Source of the DNA: Ophiosphaerella korrae
Taxonomy: Eukaryota; Ascomycota; Dothideomycetes; Pleosporales; Phaeosphaeriaceae
Reading direction: 5' to 3'
Assembly: GCA_028456385.1 (NCBI GenBank)
Contig: JALNQF010000320.1
Coordinates: 1 to 47,957 of the forward strand
Length of the DNA stretch: 47,957 bases
The position numbers and the translations under genes were made by a program. The notes under the pieces are model-generated. The model did not search any database. It had not been told where the DNA came from and saw nothing but the letters and a program-made list of their open reading frames with translations. This document shows positions 12,264 through 23,639 of this stretch, piece by piece (position 1 is the stretch's first letter; the number at the start of each line of letters is the position of its first letter).

Positions 12264-14300
12264 CTATCCTTAGATATCTTCTACTAGAATTACTCTTGTA
12301 TAGTTATAGCCTCTTTTTCTTATAAGCTATATACTATTGTTTACTTTAGGGTTCCTATATATAATATAGTTCTTCTCTAGGTATAATAGCTATAATACTT
12401 TAAAGTGTACTAGATGTTCTAGATTTATTATCTTATTGTCCCCTTCCTAGTACTTATTTTTTTTAGGTATTTCTTCTATTAGGATATAATATACTATAGG
12501 TACCTTTAGTATATAGGCTTTGTTAATCTATTACGTCTTTCTTATAAAGTACTACTACTCTTTTTATATAAGTATTCTTCTTACTATAACTATATATTAC
12601 TTTATCTATTCCTAGAATAGTGTAAACTTTGTATTCTTAGGATTATATTCTTTCTAGTCTTCGTACGCTTCCTCTATACTTATAACTAGTAAGTATTTCT
12701 AAATAAATTACTATTCTTGCCTTCGTTCTACTATATCTATTGTTGTATAGCTATTATAACTATATATATCTAACTAGGCGTACTCTATACCTCTTATATT
12801 AACTTCTTTTTTATCGCTTCTTAGTCCTTTAGAGGTAGCTTCTTTCTTATTACTTCTTAGTTCTTTAGAGGTAACTATAGTAGTCTTCTTATCTTTTACT
12901 AGTCTTTTAGCGTAGATCGATAGTACTAAAGGCTCTTCTCTCTCTAAGTCTTCTATTAGTAGGTCTATTACGTAAGTAGTCTCTTCTAGCTATACTTTTA
13001 TTTATTCTTCTTTTGTTACTACTACTCTATTTCTCTATTATAAGAAGTACTCTACTCCCTATTTACTAGAAAGATATATATTGTAGTTGTTATTATAATA
13101 AAAGGCCTAGTAGAGTATTATATATTGTATTTCCTTGCTCTTAGCTACCTTCTCTTAAGGTTTAGCCTATACTTATAGTACTTCCTTCTTCTTTTTAGTT
13201 GTCTTTAACTAAGCTTCTTTATCTTTCTTATAGTCCTTACTTTTATAGTTATTTGTAAAGTATCCTAGTTTTCTATATTTATAATATACTATATCCTTTT
13301 TCTTTAATTAGTAGTCTTTTGCGTAGTAGCCCTTTTTACTATAGTTAAAGTACGTAAAGTCTTTATTCTTTTTCTTCTTTCTATCTTTATTTGTATTAAG
13401 GATTATAGGGTCTCTAGCGTTCTAATTTCTAAGTTAAGTGCTATACTTGTTCTTCTTCTATTCTTAAAGATTGTTATCGATTTAGATTACCTATTACTTT
13501 AGGGCTTCTAGTGTTCTAGGTTTCTCTATATAGATTATCTTGTATTAGATTTTCTTGTTTAGTTTTTGTTTAAATTATAATATTAGGGCTAACTTATTCT
13601 ATTCTATATTTTGTAATAGTTATTTAAACTATAATATATACTCTAGTATACTCTTTTATTGTATAAGTCTTTTAAGTTTTTCTTTAGCTTGTTAGGTAAT
13701 ATCTATATCTCTAAATACTACTCTTATTTACCTAGTAAAGTATTTATAACTTCTAAAAATAGCTCTAGTTTTATCCTTTTAGTGTATAGGTGCGTGTATT
13801 GTATAGTCTATCTAGTAAGGTTTAAACTATCTTATTATATCTTTCTTGAGATGCATTTTAATATATATTACTTTCTTTTCTTCTATATTAAAGTGTAGTA
13901 CTTATATATCTATCTAGAGTTATACTAATACTATAAAGGGTCTTAGTTCTTCTTTTATTCTATTAAACTTTTTAAAGATAAAGATCTTAAGTAGTTTTTT
14001 TGTTATACTTATCTCTAGTTATTAGGTAATTAGTTCTATTTAATTCTAACCTTCTATAATAGCCTTGATTTGTGCCTTATTTTACTTTATATAATCTTAG
14101 AGTTCCTTGTTCTATATTTCTAAGGCTTTAATTACTATCTTTATATCTTCTTTGTTATCAATTAATTTATTAATGCGATCCTTAATTATTTCTTATATAG
14201 TACTATCTAACTTATAACTACTTTTAGGGACTTTACTTAATTATTTAGTTAAACTTTCTACTATTGTGTTAGCTAGACTATATACTACTTACGCTTTGCT
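12264..14300 (-). pseudogene. gag and pol start of outer element
   Basis: This is the reverse complement of the inner element's 5650-7685. It resumes the outer pol interrupted at 5212 and runs back through the zinc-knuckle region (near 13,280-13,370 in reverse) and the capsid-like domain to the primer-binding-site region next to the LTR at 14,326. The same RIP-type damage is present. The open stretch at 13,659-13,898 on the plus strand is antisense to Gag and is not a gene. Confidence 0.85.
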
Positions 14301-14325
14301 TCTTGTAATAACTAAATTAGTAAGG

Positions 14326-14785
14326 TGTAATAGGTGTTACTAGGGTTAACTTCCTAATATCTAAAGAGTATTAGTAGATTAAGAGTTAATAGTAAAAGTT
14401 TGTATTATAATTGTATAATAACTATTAATAATAGAAGATGTTTTGCAACTATCTTGTATAAGCGTTCTATAGTTAAGGGATTAGATTACTAATACTATCC
14501 TAATAATATATATTACCTTAACTATATACTTATACTAATCTATTTGTACAACGCTATAGATTACTATTAATCTATTTATACGTAATTATAGATTACTATT
14601 AATCTATTTATATGTTATTATAGATTACTCTAATCTGTTTGTACGTAGTTATAGATTACTACTACGTGTCTTAATTGTAGGTAGCTTCCTAATTAAGGTT
14701 GTTACCCTACTCGTCCTATACTTTGTTAGTACCTAAGTTAGGACTAATTAGTTCTATCTCGATTTCTCTTATTACACCTATAATA
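14326..14785 (-). repeat. LTR of outer element (5' LTR)
   Basis: This 460-bp LTR pairs with 638-1097 and is followed by the target duplication TTAAG at 14,786-14,790. It has the same ~33-bp tandem units in the middle (about 14,540-14,660). Confidence 0.92.
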
Positions 14786-14790
14786 TTAAG

Positions 14791-15180
14791 AGACCTAGCT
14801 AAGACTACTATAGCGTAGATATATAGATAGAGCGCAGGGCTAGAGATAGATAAATAGAATAATTAATCCTTTTAATTTATACCTAGTACCTTTAAGTTAT
14901 AAGTAATTAATCTAAAATAAAGCTTTTCTAAAAGCCTTAGTATCTATCTCTAATAAGGCTCTTATATAGCTATTACAAAAAAGCTTTTTTATTAATTTAC
15001 TATAACCTCTTTTAAATCTAATATTTCTATAATAGTAATAGTATAAGAGACCTATTTCTATAATAGTAACCTATTACTATTATAGAAATACTACCTATAT
15101 AACCCCCTTAGTATAGTATTACCTAGCTACCTTTACTAATACTTTTATCTAACTTTACTTCCTATATACAACTTTCTATA
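14791..15180. other. Gap with palindromes, no gene seen
   Basis: AT-rich sequence right of the chromovirus. It holds one palindromic core (acaaaaaagctttttt near 14,976) and a near-perfect inverted repeat at 15,053-15,090 whose arm, tatttctataatagta, is also present as an extra direct copy at about 15,022-15,040. No coding frame was recognised. Confidence 0.6.
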
Positions 15181-16110
15181 AATCTATTTAATTCTCTTTA
15201 TTATATACTAGCTAGAGTAATCCCTAGTACTTTATACTACTCTCTATACCTATTATAATCTCTAAATCTCTCTAAATCTCTTTAAATCTCCTTAAATCCC
15301 CTATACTATACCTTTTTACAAATACTACAATATACTAATCCTTATTAGCTATATACCTACCTATTCTACGATTATATTCTACTATAACTATTAGTATTTT
15401 ATACCTTACTCTATATATAAGTCTATCCTCTACTTCTATAGCCTCGATATCTACTATATCTACCTCTATTATATCTTTCTAATAAACCCTCCTTTCTACT
15501 CTCTTATTTACTAGCCTAAACATTAGGCCTATATACTCTAGTATATCCTAGATATATACTATAATACTTAGCCTTATTAGAAATAGCTAAGTATCTTTAC
15601 TTAGACTAAATATAAATTTCGCTAACACTCTCTAGATATTAAAGTCTACTTCTTAATACCTCTCTATCTTAATATAGATTACTATTTTACTTATAGTATA
15701 TATACTATAGATAAAGTCTTTAATAAGTAACCTTACTAGAGCTACTAACTCTTTACTAATTCTATCTAGTCCTAGAGATATCTTATTAAGAAAGACTTTA
15801 TTTACTAGTCTATCTATACTAAGATTACTCTTACTTAGGTATAGAGGCGCGCTAAAATCTACTCTATTACTACTTCTTCTAGATAATATATTATTTATCT
15901 ATATAAACTTAATATTACTATTATAGAAGTTAAAAAAGTATATATAGTAATTTACTAATACCTTATAAAGTATTATCTTAGCTATATACAACGTAGTCTT
16001 AAAGTATTCTATATAATCTAAAGCCCTAACTTTATTAAACTCTATCTTTAACTTAGGAATAGAACTTACCTAAATAGATTAGCCCTACTATAAACTAGCT
16101 TAATAAATTA
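15180..16110 (-). pseudogene. Unrecognised gene remnant A
   Basis: The minus strand reads as one continuous frame of about 300 codons, interrupted only by TAA/TAG of the kind RIP makes from Gln/Trp codons. Readable peptides include IPKLKIEFNKVRALDYIEYF, SNRVDFSAPLYLSKSN, IYIKIERY and FVKRYSIGDLRRFKEI. Composition is that of a soluble globular protein with no clear membrane segment. I do not recognise a family. It was looked at as a possible tyrosine recombinase or DUF3723-type gene, but no diagnostic residues were found. The histone H2A remnant follows on the opposite strand, separated by low-complexity sequence and a repeat array. Confidence 0.5.
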
Positions 16111-16249
16111 CTTATAGCCCTAGCGTTATTATACGCCTACTAGCTAACTAGCTAAACCCTAAGTATAAGTAGGATACTACTAAAGCTTTCTATTAAGCTT
16201 TCTACTATAGCTATATTTATATATTAGTCTAGATTGTATTAATATAATT

Positions 16250-16470
16250 ATATAGAAGAAAAAAGAGAGTATCTAAGTTAAAAGAAGTAGAGAAAAAGAG
16301 TAGAGGGAGAAGCCTTATATAAAAGAATACTAGTGCTAAAGCTAAAGGTAAGGCTAAAGAAAAAGTAAGAGAGAAGTAAGAGAGAGGTAAAAGAAGGATA
16401 AGAGTAAGGTAAGAGAGGAGTAAGAGTAATATCCTAAAATACTAAGAGAGGTAGAGAAAGTAGTAAGTAA
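16250..16470. repeat. Purine-rich low-complexity tract
   Basis: About 220 bases of nearly pure A/G on the plus strand (repeats of agagaagtaagag, aaagctaaaggtaag). No conserved peptide is visible in any frame. It could be a decayed coding tail or a simple-sequence spacer. Confidence 0.5.
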
Positions 16471-16479
16471 TAGTTAATA

Positions 16480-16790
16480 GATAGTATTTTAGAAAGAGCC
16501 TTTTTATTAATAGTTATTCTAATATATAGTATTTACAAGTTATAGTAATATTATAGTTGTTTATATACTTATTTAAAAAAAGCCTTTTTACTAATAGCTA
16601 TAATAATATAAAGTATTAATAAATTGTAGTAATACTATAATTATATATATACTTATTTAAAACAACTCTTTTTATTAGACTATAACAATCTATAGTATTA
16701 AAAAGTTATAGTAGTACTATAGTTACTTATATACCTATTTAAAAAAAGCCTTTTTATTAAACCCTATAACTATTATAATATATATATAAA
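16480..16790. repeat. Tandem array with palindromic core (about 4 units)
   Basis: Four imperfect units of about 80-88 bp, each with the core ttaaaaaaagcctttttatt and a flank resembling ctataataatataaagtatt. The same core recurs, alone or in arrays, through 14.9-29.6 kb, mainly between the decayed genes. Confidence 0.75.
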
Positions 16791-16920
16791 TTATAAAATA
16801 TCTCTACCTCCTATTATTAATAAGTAAACAATTGTCTTAATACTCTACGCTTATATATTATACTACTAGCTCTATTTAACCTAGCTACCTAAACTCCTTA
16901 ATCTACCTAACTGTTTTAAA

Positions 16921-17479
16921 ACGACTAGAGGTAAATCTAGAGGTAAGGCTAGTAGTACTAAGTCTAGTACTTAATTATAAGAACTTTCTTATAGCTTTAC
17001 TCTTAGCGCTCCTTATTCTTTACCTAACGCGCCTTTTTGTATTCTAGCCTTAAGTAGTTACTAATAACTTTTTTAGTTGTTTACCTAACGCTAGTCTCGC
17101 TCTCCTAGTTAGTTATACCTATTATCTTCTTCTTTATAAGGGTAACTACGCGCAGCGTATTAGTACTAGTACTCTATCTACCTTGCTACTATCCTTAAGT
17201 ACCTTATAGCTAAAGTCCTTAAGTTAGCTAGTAATACTACTTGTAATAATAAGAAGACTATATTATTTCTTATTATCTTTAGTTTGCTATCTACAACAAT
17301 AAAGAGTTAAATAAGCTACTTAGGTATACTACTATTACTTAAGGTAGTATTCTACTTAATATTTACTAGAATACGTTGTTTATATTATATCCTCTTATCT
17401 TATATACTAATCTATCTTTTAGACTTTACTACTTAAAAAGATAGCTAAGCCTAGTAAGAGCCTATTATATAAGCTCTAA
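16921..17479 (+). pseudogene. Histone H2A, RIP-mutated
   Basis: H2A is a core nucleosome protein. The N-terminal tail reads TRGKSRGKAS (expected TGGKSGGKAS in fungal H2A) at 16,924-16,953. After a probable intron, the histone fold reads YKGNYAQRIST (expected RKGNYAQRIGA), IYLATILKYL, AKVLKLASNT and NNKKT, ending near 17,240. The next segment aligns weakly with the docking region (YLGI.. for LLGHV). The C-terminal tail KKIAKPSKS..YKL with stop TAA at 17,477-17,479 matches the fungal KKTAKPGK...SQEL ending. Changes are overwhelmingly G>A and C>T. There is a frameshift in the APVY segment and probably a one-codon insertion before KGNY. The expected divergent H2B neighbour was not found. Confidence 0.82.
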
Positions 17480-17550
17480 GTATACTTTACTTTTAAGTTT
17501 CCTCTTTATATTATAGTTTCTTTATAAGTCTTTTTACTTTTGTAATAATA

Positions 17551-17768
17551 ACTAGAGTTAGCCTAGGTCTAGGTTTATAGCTTTTTATAGAGTTTATACT
17601 AGAGCTATATAGTAGCTAGCTATATTAAATAACTACTAGCTTATAAGCTAAATTAACTAATACTACTTTAGAGTTAGCTTAGGTCTAAGTTTATAGCTTT
17701 TTATAGGGTTTATACTAGAGCTATATAGTACTTAGTTATATTAGACTACTAGCTTATAAGCTAAATCG
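17551..17768. repeat. ~116-bp tandem duplication downstream of H2A
   Basis: Two direct copies containing tagcttaggtctaagttta and tatactagagctatatagta, starting at about 17,551 and 17,667. They lie directly 3' of the H2A stop. No coding frame. Confidence 0.8.
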
Positions 17769-17779
17769 AGTAATATTAT

Positions 17780-18230
17780 ATTAGCCTTAATATTACTACT
17801 AATATATATAATTAGTTATAGTACTAATAGTATTAATTTAGGTATTATAGACGGCCCTCTATAGGTATTGTAAAAAAGGCTTTTTTTAAAATACCTAGTA
17901 TATATACGTTAATAACTTATAATAGTAGCTATAGTATTTACGTACTATCTAATCTATATTGCAGTTAATATTAATTCTTATAGGTAGGATATATAATTAG
18001 TAGAAGAATATACCTATTTGTAATTATATTATTAGTAGCGATTAGGATATAAATATATAGATATATTATATATAAGTAGACTATTATACTATCTAGGGTT
18101 TATCTTAGTTACTTACTATAGTATCTTATATTAAAGTATATCCTAGACTAAAAGCTCCTAATTCGCTTATTCCTATATAAAGAGGTAAAATAACTATTTT
18201 ACTATACGTACTACTAACTACTCTAAGTAT
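17780..18230. other. Gap, no gene seen
   Basis: AT-rich sequence with one palindromic core (gtaaaaaaggcttttttta near 17,871). No coherent frame was recognised on either strand. Confidence 0.5.
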
Positions 18231-18239
18231 CTAAAAGAG

Positions 18240-19250
18240 TTATTCTAAGAACCTTACTAAGTTATTTATTAGAGTTAGGAATAGTCTAGTTAAACCTAGT
18301 GCGCTTTAGTTAGTTTAGTTTAGCCTTAGAGTTAAATTCGTTAATATACTTATAGTGCTTTTGTCTACTCTAGCCTATATTCCTAGTAGGTAGAGGAGTA
18401 TAGGATTCTGCACTAGATCTACTTTTATCTCTAGTATTATTATTACTAGGCTTATCTTTATTATTACTACTATTAATAACAATCTAACTACTCTTATACT
18501 ACTTAGGTTAACTACCTCCTTTACCTTTGTTAGCCCTATTAGTCTTTCCTTTAGTCCTCTATTATATACTCTACTTCTCCTCTTATTTAGCCTAGATATA
18601 GCGTTTAGTATGCTTAGGTTCTTGTAGTATCTTACTATTACTAAGTACTACTTCCTTATACTTCTTGCACTAGTTATTGTTTAGCTTATCCTAGTAGAAG
18701 CTAGAAGATAGTATAGGATTCTCCTATTCGTCTACTATAATTAGTTGCACGCGCTAGATTTTAGTCTTACTAGGTTTAATCGCCTTTTTTACTTAATATA
18801 CTTTACGTACCTCTATCTCTTAAATATATATCTATTTTAGGTTTATAGTTACTATTAACCTATACTCTTTATATTAGTAGATTATATACGATCGCAAAAG
18901 ACCTATTAAAATACGTAGAGCTAACTATAGCTAAAGTAATAATATAATAAGGTTCTCCTTACTAATTTTACTATAGCTAATTATCTCCTTTATAACGCGC
19001 GTACTATTATAAGTATAAATATAGAATAAGTTACCTTTACTCTTAGAGAGATAACTATAGAAGTAGCTACCTAATATATCTTCTTTATTAGGGTATTTCG
19101 TTTCTATTAAATTAATCTCCTCTTAGTCTATATTACTAGTATCTTAAGTAGGGAGCTTACTCCTTATATTTATAGCCCTAAGACTAACTACCTTATTAAT
19201 TATAGAACTATAAATAGTTAGTATATATAAAATAGTATAGTAATACAACT
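18240..19250 (-). pseudogene. Unrecognised gene remnant C, basic low-complexity C-terminus
   Basis: The minus strand holds a frame of about 330 codons with RIP-type stops only. The N-terminal half is globular-looking (ETKYPNKEDILGSYFYSYL, RVIKEIISYSKISKENLIIL, ALRILIGLLRSY). The C-terminal half is rich in Lys, Gln, Ser and Asn (TKGKTNRANKGKGG, NSSNNKDKPSNNN), suggesting a disordered, positively charged, perhaps nucleic-acid-binding tail. It lies just downstream of the SNF2-type gene on the same strand, separated by a palindromic-core array. No family recognised. Confidence 0.5.
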
Positions 19251-19254
19251 ATTT

Positions 19255-19460
19255 ATAAAGGTCGCTTTTATATATAAGCCTTTTAAAAAAGGCTTTTTTA
19301 AAATACCTATATAAATACTATAAGAAAAGTTTCTTTATAAAGCTTATACATATAAGCGTTATAAAAAAGCTTTTTTTTAAAAAGCTTATATAAACCTTAT
19401 AGAAAGGCTTCTTTATAAAGTTTATACGTATAAGTATTATAAAAAAGCTTTATTTATAAC
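19255..19460. repeat. Palindromic-core array between remnant C and the SNF2 gene
   Basis: Three to four imperfect units of about 70 bp, with cores such as ttaaaaaaggctttttt and taaaaaagctttttttt joined by cttatacatataagcgttat. Adjacent units form larger inverted repeats. Confidence 0.75.
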
Positions 19461-20214
19461 TAATATTTTCTATATTAGTACTTACTTTATAAGGCGTTCG
19501 TCTATAGTATATATAATAATAAGCGAATATACTATATATTAATTTTCTAAACTAAGGTAATAGGTTTAACTAATTACTTAATTCTCTAAATCTAATATAT
19601 CTAGTACTTTAAATAAGACTGTCGTGCAATAGTCTACTTAGAAGTTTATACTAACACTAGTAACAAGTATAGAGGCTAGTAGTATCTAAATTAGTAATCC
19701 TTTAGTATTAAAATTATTTCGCGTTTTAGTGCGCTAGTTAGCCCTTATACTTAAAACTATAATACCTAATTACTCTTCTAAGAATATTAATATAAAAAAC
19801 TTATATATATATTTAAGTGTAATTAGCTATTTAAACTATATAATAACCTTTTCGTCTTAGAGAAGAATATACTTTATTAATAGTACTAATATTATATATA
19901 GCTTAGGAGAGTAGCGTAGAAATAGATTATAAATTTCTTTATCTAAGACTACACTTAGATCTAAAACATTAGTAGAGCTATACTTACTAAAGGGCTTAGG
20001 GTTAAGTAAAGCTATATACGTATTACTATTAATAATTTAAGATAATAACTATCTAGTTTACTTTAAGTTTAGTCTAATCTCTAGTATACCCTTAAAGATT
20101 TTACTATACTTATAATACTAAGAGAAGAAGTCCTTTTTATTAGTTTAGTTAGGTTTATTAGGTTAGACTTTATTATTATCCTTATTACTTTTCTTACTTT
20201 TATAGCTTCTTTTA

Positions 20215-20345
20215 CTTTTCTTAAGTATACTATCTTTTTTAGGCGTACTATTTTTTTTAGGTGTACTATCTTTTTTAGGCGTATTATCTTTTTTAGGTAT
20301 ACTACTTTTTCTACGTGTACTACCTCTCTTAGTTTTACTAATCCC
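20215..20345. repeat. 18-bp coding repeat, TPKKDS units
   Basis: Five or so tandem copies of tatcttttttaggcgtac on the plus strand, read on the minus strand as (TPKKDS)n. The 18-bp period keeps the frame of the SNF2-type gene and lies between its two helicase lobes. The product would be a charged, flexible linker. Confidence 0.85.
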
Positions 20346-21599
20346 TTTAGATGTAGTATCTTTATTAGATATAGTGTCTTCCCTAGATATAGTATCTTTT
20401 TTAGGTAGGTTAGGTTTTAGAGGTTTAATATAATATAGGTTAAGGAAATAAAGATAAGTAAGAGGTAAGAAAAAAGAGAGTATATCTATAGCGTAATTAG
20501 CACGTAGATTTAGTTTAAAGCTACTATTATCCTTATCTACTTTTGTTATAAGTTGCCTAGACTATTACTTATACCCTTTATTATACTTGCGTTAGGTAGT
20601 AAGTAAAAATATTATTTCTATCTTTAAATAAACTAGGTCTACTATATCTTATATAATAGTATTCTTAGGATTACTAATTAGATAAGATAAGTTATAATTA
20701 CGTCGTAGGATCTAGTCCTTAAGTATTTCTCTAGCCTGTATAGCCTATTTAAAGCTCTCTTAGTTTTATTCCTCTTCTATCCTAGTAGTATAGATTAGAT
20801 CTATAATATAGGTATTAAAGTATATGCGCGTATAGTAAAATTATTATACTAGATAGTCCTTTAGAAGTAAGAATAGATTACTCCTAGTTATAAATTTATC
20901 GCTATTATTATAGGATATTATACGCGCTAACTACTTAAAGTAACCTATAGCCTCTTTTTCTAGATAGGAATATAAAATAATACCTAGTAGTAAATAGTAG
21001 TCTTATAGACTCTTAGTTATAGGACTCCTACTAAATAAAACCTTACGACTACTAAATTACTTAATAACTTATTAATAGGTGTTATTATTACAAAGTCTAA
21101 TCTAGAGTTTATCTAGATATATTATATTAAGGTTAAAAAACTTAGCTTTCTACTAGAGTAGATAACACTTTAGAAATATTAATAAGTAAGCTAGAACTTT
21201 TAGACCCTTTATAGTTAAAATTTTTTTTATAGTATTAGGTCTATTCTAAGATGCTATAGTATTATAGAGTACTATAATAATAGTCTTTAAATTCTTATTA
21301 TTAGCTATATCGTAGAGTAAGTTACTCTTATTAATTATATATTAGATATATATTCCCTTATAGCTATTTACTATACCTAAGTTTATATAGATAATAACTA
21401 CTCTAGTATAATTAGGTATAAACCTCTTAACTTGTTCTACTATCTTAGCTACTAGCGAAAGTAAAGTAATAACTATATTAGGAGTGCAAAATGTAGCCTT
21501 TTTTTAGTTAAGTAGTATTTAATACTTACGTTTGCGAGCTAGAGAATTCTATATACTAGTTAGTACTCTTGTTTAAATTGTATTATTAGTATATATATA

Positions 21600-21785
21600 T
21601 AGGCGTTTAAAAAAAGGCTTTTTTAAAACGCCTATATAAATATTATATAAAAACCTCCTTAGTAAAGCTTATAAAGATATTATAAAAAAAAGCTTTTTTA
21701 AAATACTTATATTAGCGTTATAAAAAAGCCTTTTTTTAAAAGCCTATATAGGTATTTTAAAAAAGCCTTTTTTTAAAGGCGTAGT
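21600..21785. repeat. Palindromic-core array inside the SNF2 gene
   Basis: Four cores (for example taaaaaaaggcttttttaaa) within 185 bases, with nested larger inverted repeats such as aggcgttt...aaacgcct. It falls between the Walker A segment and the next conserved helicase segment, so it is either a former intron or an insertion. Confidence 0.75.
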
Positions 21786-23639
21786 ATAACTTACTAAGTA
21801 TATATAACTAGTATAAGTAATAGTTTTACTTAGTCTAATACTATTAGTAATTAGATAGCCTTTAGTAAGCTCTACCCTAAATTTTTCGTTGATATTAGCT
21901 ATAGTAATTACTTACTACTACTTAAGAGTAAACTATTAGCACTAGTAGAGTATACGCAAGAATTTTAGGTTAGTAATACTATAGTATACTATTGTATCCT
22001 TTAAATTATCTTGCTAGAATTTAGGTCTACTTATTAGTATAGATATAGCCTTACTAGCGTTAAGATAGCTTTATAGAACCTAAAGTAAGTTAAGATTTTC
22101 TATATTTTTATCTTTATATATAGTCTTATATCTAGCTACTTAACTATAAGTTTATAGAGCTCTATTTACCTACTTAGCTTATAGCCTCTAAGCTATTTTG
22201 TTTTTTTCTTTAGCTACTACTAGACGCTTACTAAATTTACTTCCTTTCTTCTTCTTACCTACTACTATAATATCTAGTTGCTAAAGTATATCTATACTAG
22301 TTTCTAAGATATTAGTAATAGACTTTACTACCTTTATAATTAGTTCTATAACTTTTTTAATAGTTTTATTAATATCTACGTATTTAAACTTATTAAAGTA
22401 TTATATTAAATACTCTAGTAAGTAGACTAAAATTTATCTAAACTATTTAGCTCGTATACTATCTCTTTTAAGATCTCTAAAGAGCCTTTGTAGTATAGCC
22501 TTATTATCCTAAAAGCTTATTAGTAGAGTAGTATAAGGCCTAATAGCTAGGTTTAGTAAGTTAACTAGCTTATTAGTTTCTATATTTTAAATTAAACTCT
22601 CTAGAGGTAGATTTCTATTCCTAGTTAGAGGTAGATTTAGAATATTGTTACTTTCCTTATTATTAGAAGATATACTTAGCGTTTTCTCTAGGTTTGTACT
22701 ATCTCTAGAGTTTACTTTAGTAACGTCCCTAGTAATCTCTACTTACGCCTAGAACATCTTATCTTTATAATAAGACTCTTAGGCTTTAAAGTATATATCC
22801 TATTTAATCTAGTTAGTTTTACCCTATTTAATTTGTTTATTAATAGCCTTATAGGTACTAAGACCTATCTACTACAACCTATACCCTAGTACCTATTTAA
22901 GCTTATTAGTGCGTTTATACTAAATATAATTAAAAATACTTTCTTAGATAAGTTCTTTTATATATTCTAAACTATAGTAGATAGTATAGTAGTTTTTATC
23001 CTAGGTTTTCTTATCCTTTAGGTAAGGGCGCTAAAATATTACTTACTATCTACTAAACTTATTATATAGAGCTTTTACCTCTATACTTTAGTTCTTAGCC
23101 TAGTAGCTAAGAAAGCGTTCTAGGAAGTCTTCTATCTACTTAGCTAAAGACAAGTTATAGAGTAAAATATTAATATCTTAAACTAGAACGTAAATAACCT
23201 TTACAAAAAAATTTTTATATCGCTAAGTATTAAGTTTAGTAGTAGTAATAGAAAATATTAGCTTAATATACTTAACTTTTAGGAACCTATTATAGTAAAC
23301 TAGTGCTATAAGTCTAATCTTAGTATATAGGGTATTTTCTCCTTTATCTTTAGACTTAGAATATTTATCTTTATTGTAATAGTCCTTACTATTTATTCTA
23401 CTATTAGGCGCTAACTACTACTTTAGGTAGGCTATTAGAGTTAAGTAATTAATACTAAAAACACCTTTATCTAGTTCTATTTTATTAGAAAACGTCTACA
23501 TATTATATTACGTAAGGAAAGGATCTAAAGTAGCTTACTAGTAGTAGTATCTTATAGAGCTATATAACCCTTATAGGTATATAGTAATAAATTAGCTATA
23601 ATTAACTATTTATATCTTTCTAACTATAACTAGTACGTA

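Larger units (their letters stand above)
638..14785 (-). mobile_element. Ty3/gypsy chromovirus, outer element (split by a nested insertion)
   Basis: This LTR retrotransposon lies on the minus strand. Its two 460-bp LTRs (638-1097 and 14,326-14,785) are flanked by a perfect 5-bp target duplication, TTAAG at 633-637 and 14,786-14,790. The internal region is in two pieces, 1098-5217 (3' pol half) and 12,264-14,325 (gag and start of pol), because a second element of the same family landed in it. Without the insertion it would be about 7.1 kb. It encoded Gag, protease, RT, RNase H, integrase and a chromodomain, all now ruined by RIP-type stops. The LTR ends read TGTAATAG...CTATAATA; the terminal TA is taken as a mutated CA. 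Confidence 0.93.
19460..23510 (-). pseudogene. SNF2-type helicase/ATPase, RIP-mutated
   Basis: SNF2 proteins are ATP-driven DNA translocases that remodel chromatin. The minus-strand frame can be followed for about 1,200 codons. It has a long N-terminal region (KRTNKLK, NRALQTYSQVARYKTIY after restoring only obvious Gln codons), Walker A at about 21,820-21,845 as NSIRLSKTI (expected DSIGLGKT), motif Ia region ATFCTPNIVIT, motif II as IIYLDK near 21,104-21,127 and motif III region LFSRSPITKSLQDYY. After a Lys-rich spacer with TPKKDS repeats comes lobe two: KVII, VLSIRAN, ILVTSVSINF, a damaged motif VI (VIS.TYYL for VIGRTHRLG) near 19,540-19,575, and TIDERLIK near 19,490. It resembles the class of fungal SNF2 genes found in repeats. 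A palindromic-core array sits in the reading frame at 21,600-21,785. Not functional. Confidence 0.82.

Noticed and set aside
13659..13898. Open stretch of 79 codons on the plus strand
   Set aside because: It is antisense to the Gag region of the outer element, whose minus-strand frame aligns with the inner element's gag. There is no conserved peptide in the antisense direction.
14800..17000. A divergent histone H2B partner for the H2A remnant
   Set aside because: In many fungi H2A and H2B are paired. I translated both strands next to the H2A remnant and found no H2B core motif, only unknown gene A and repeats.
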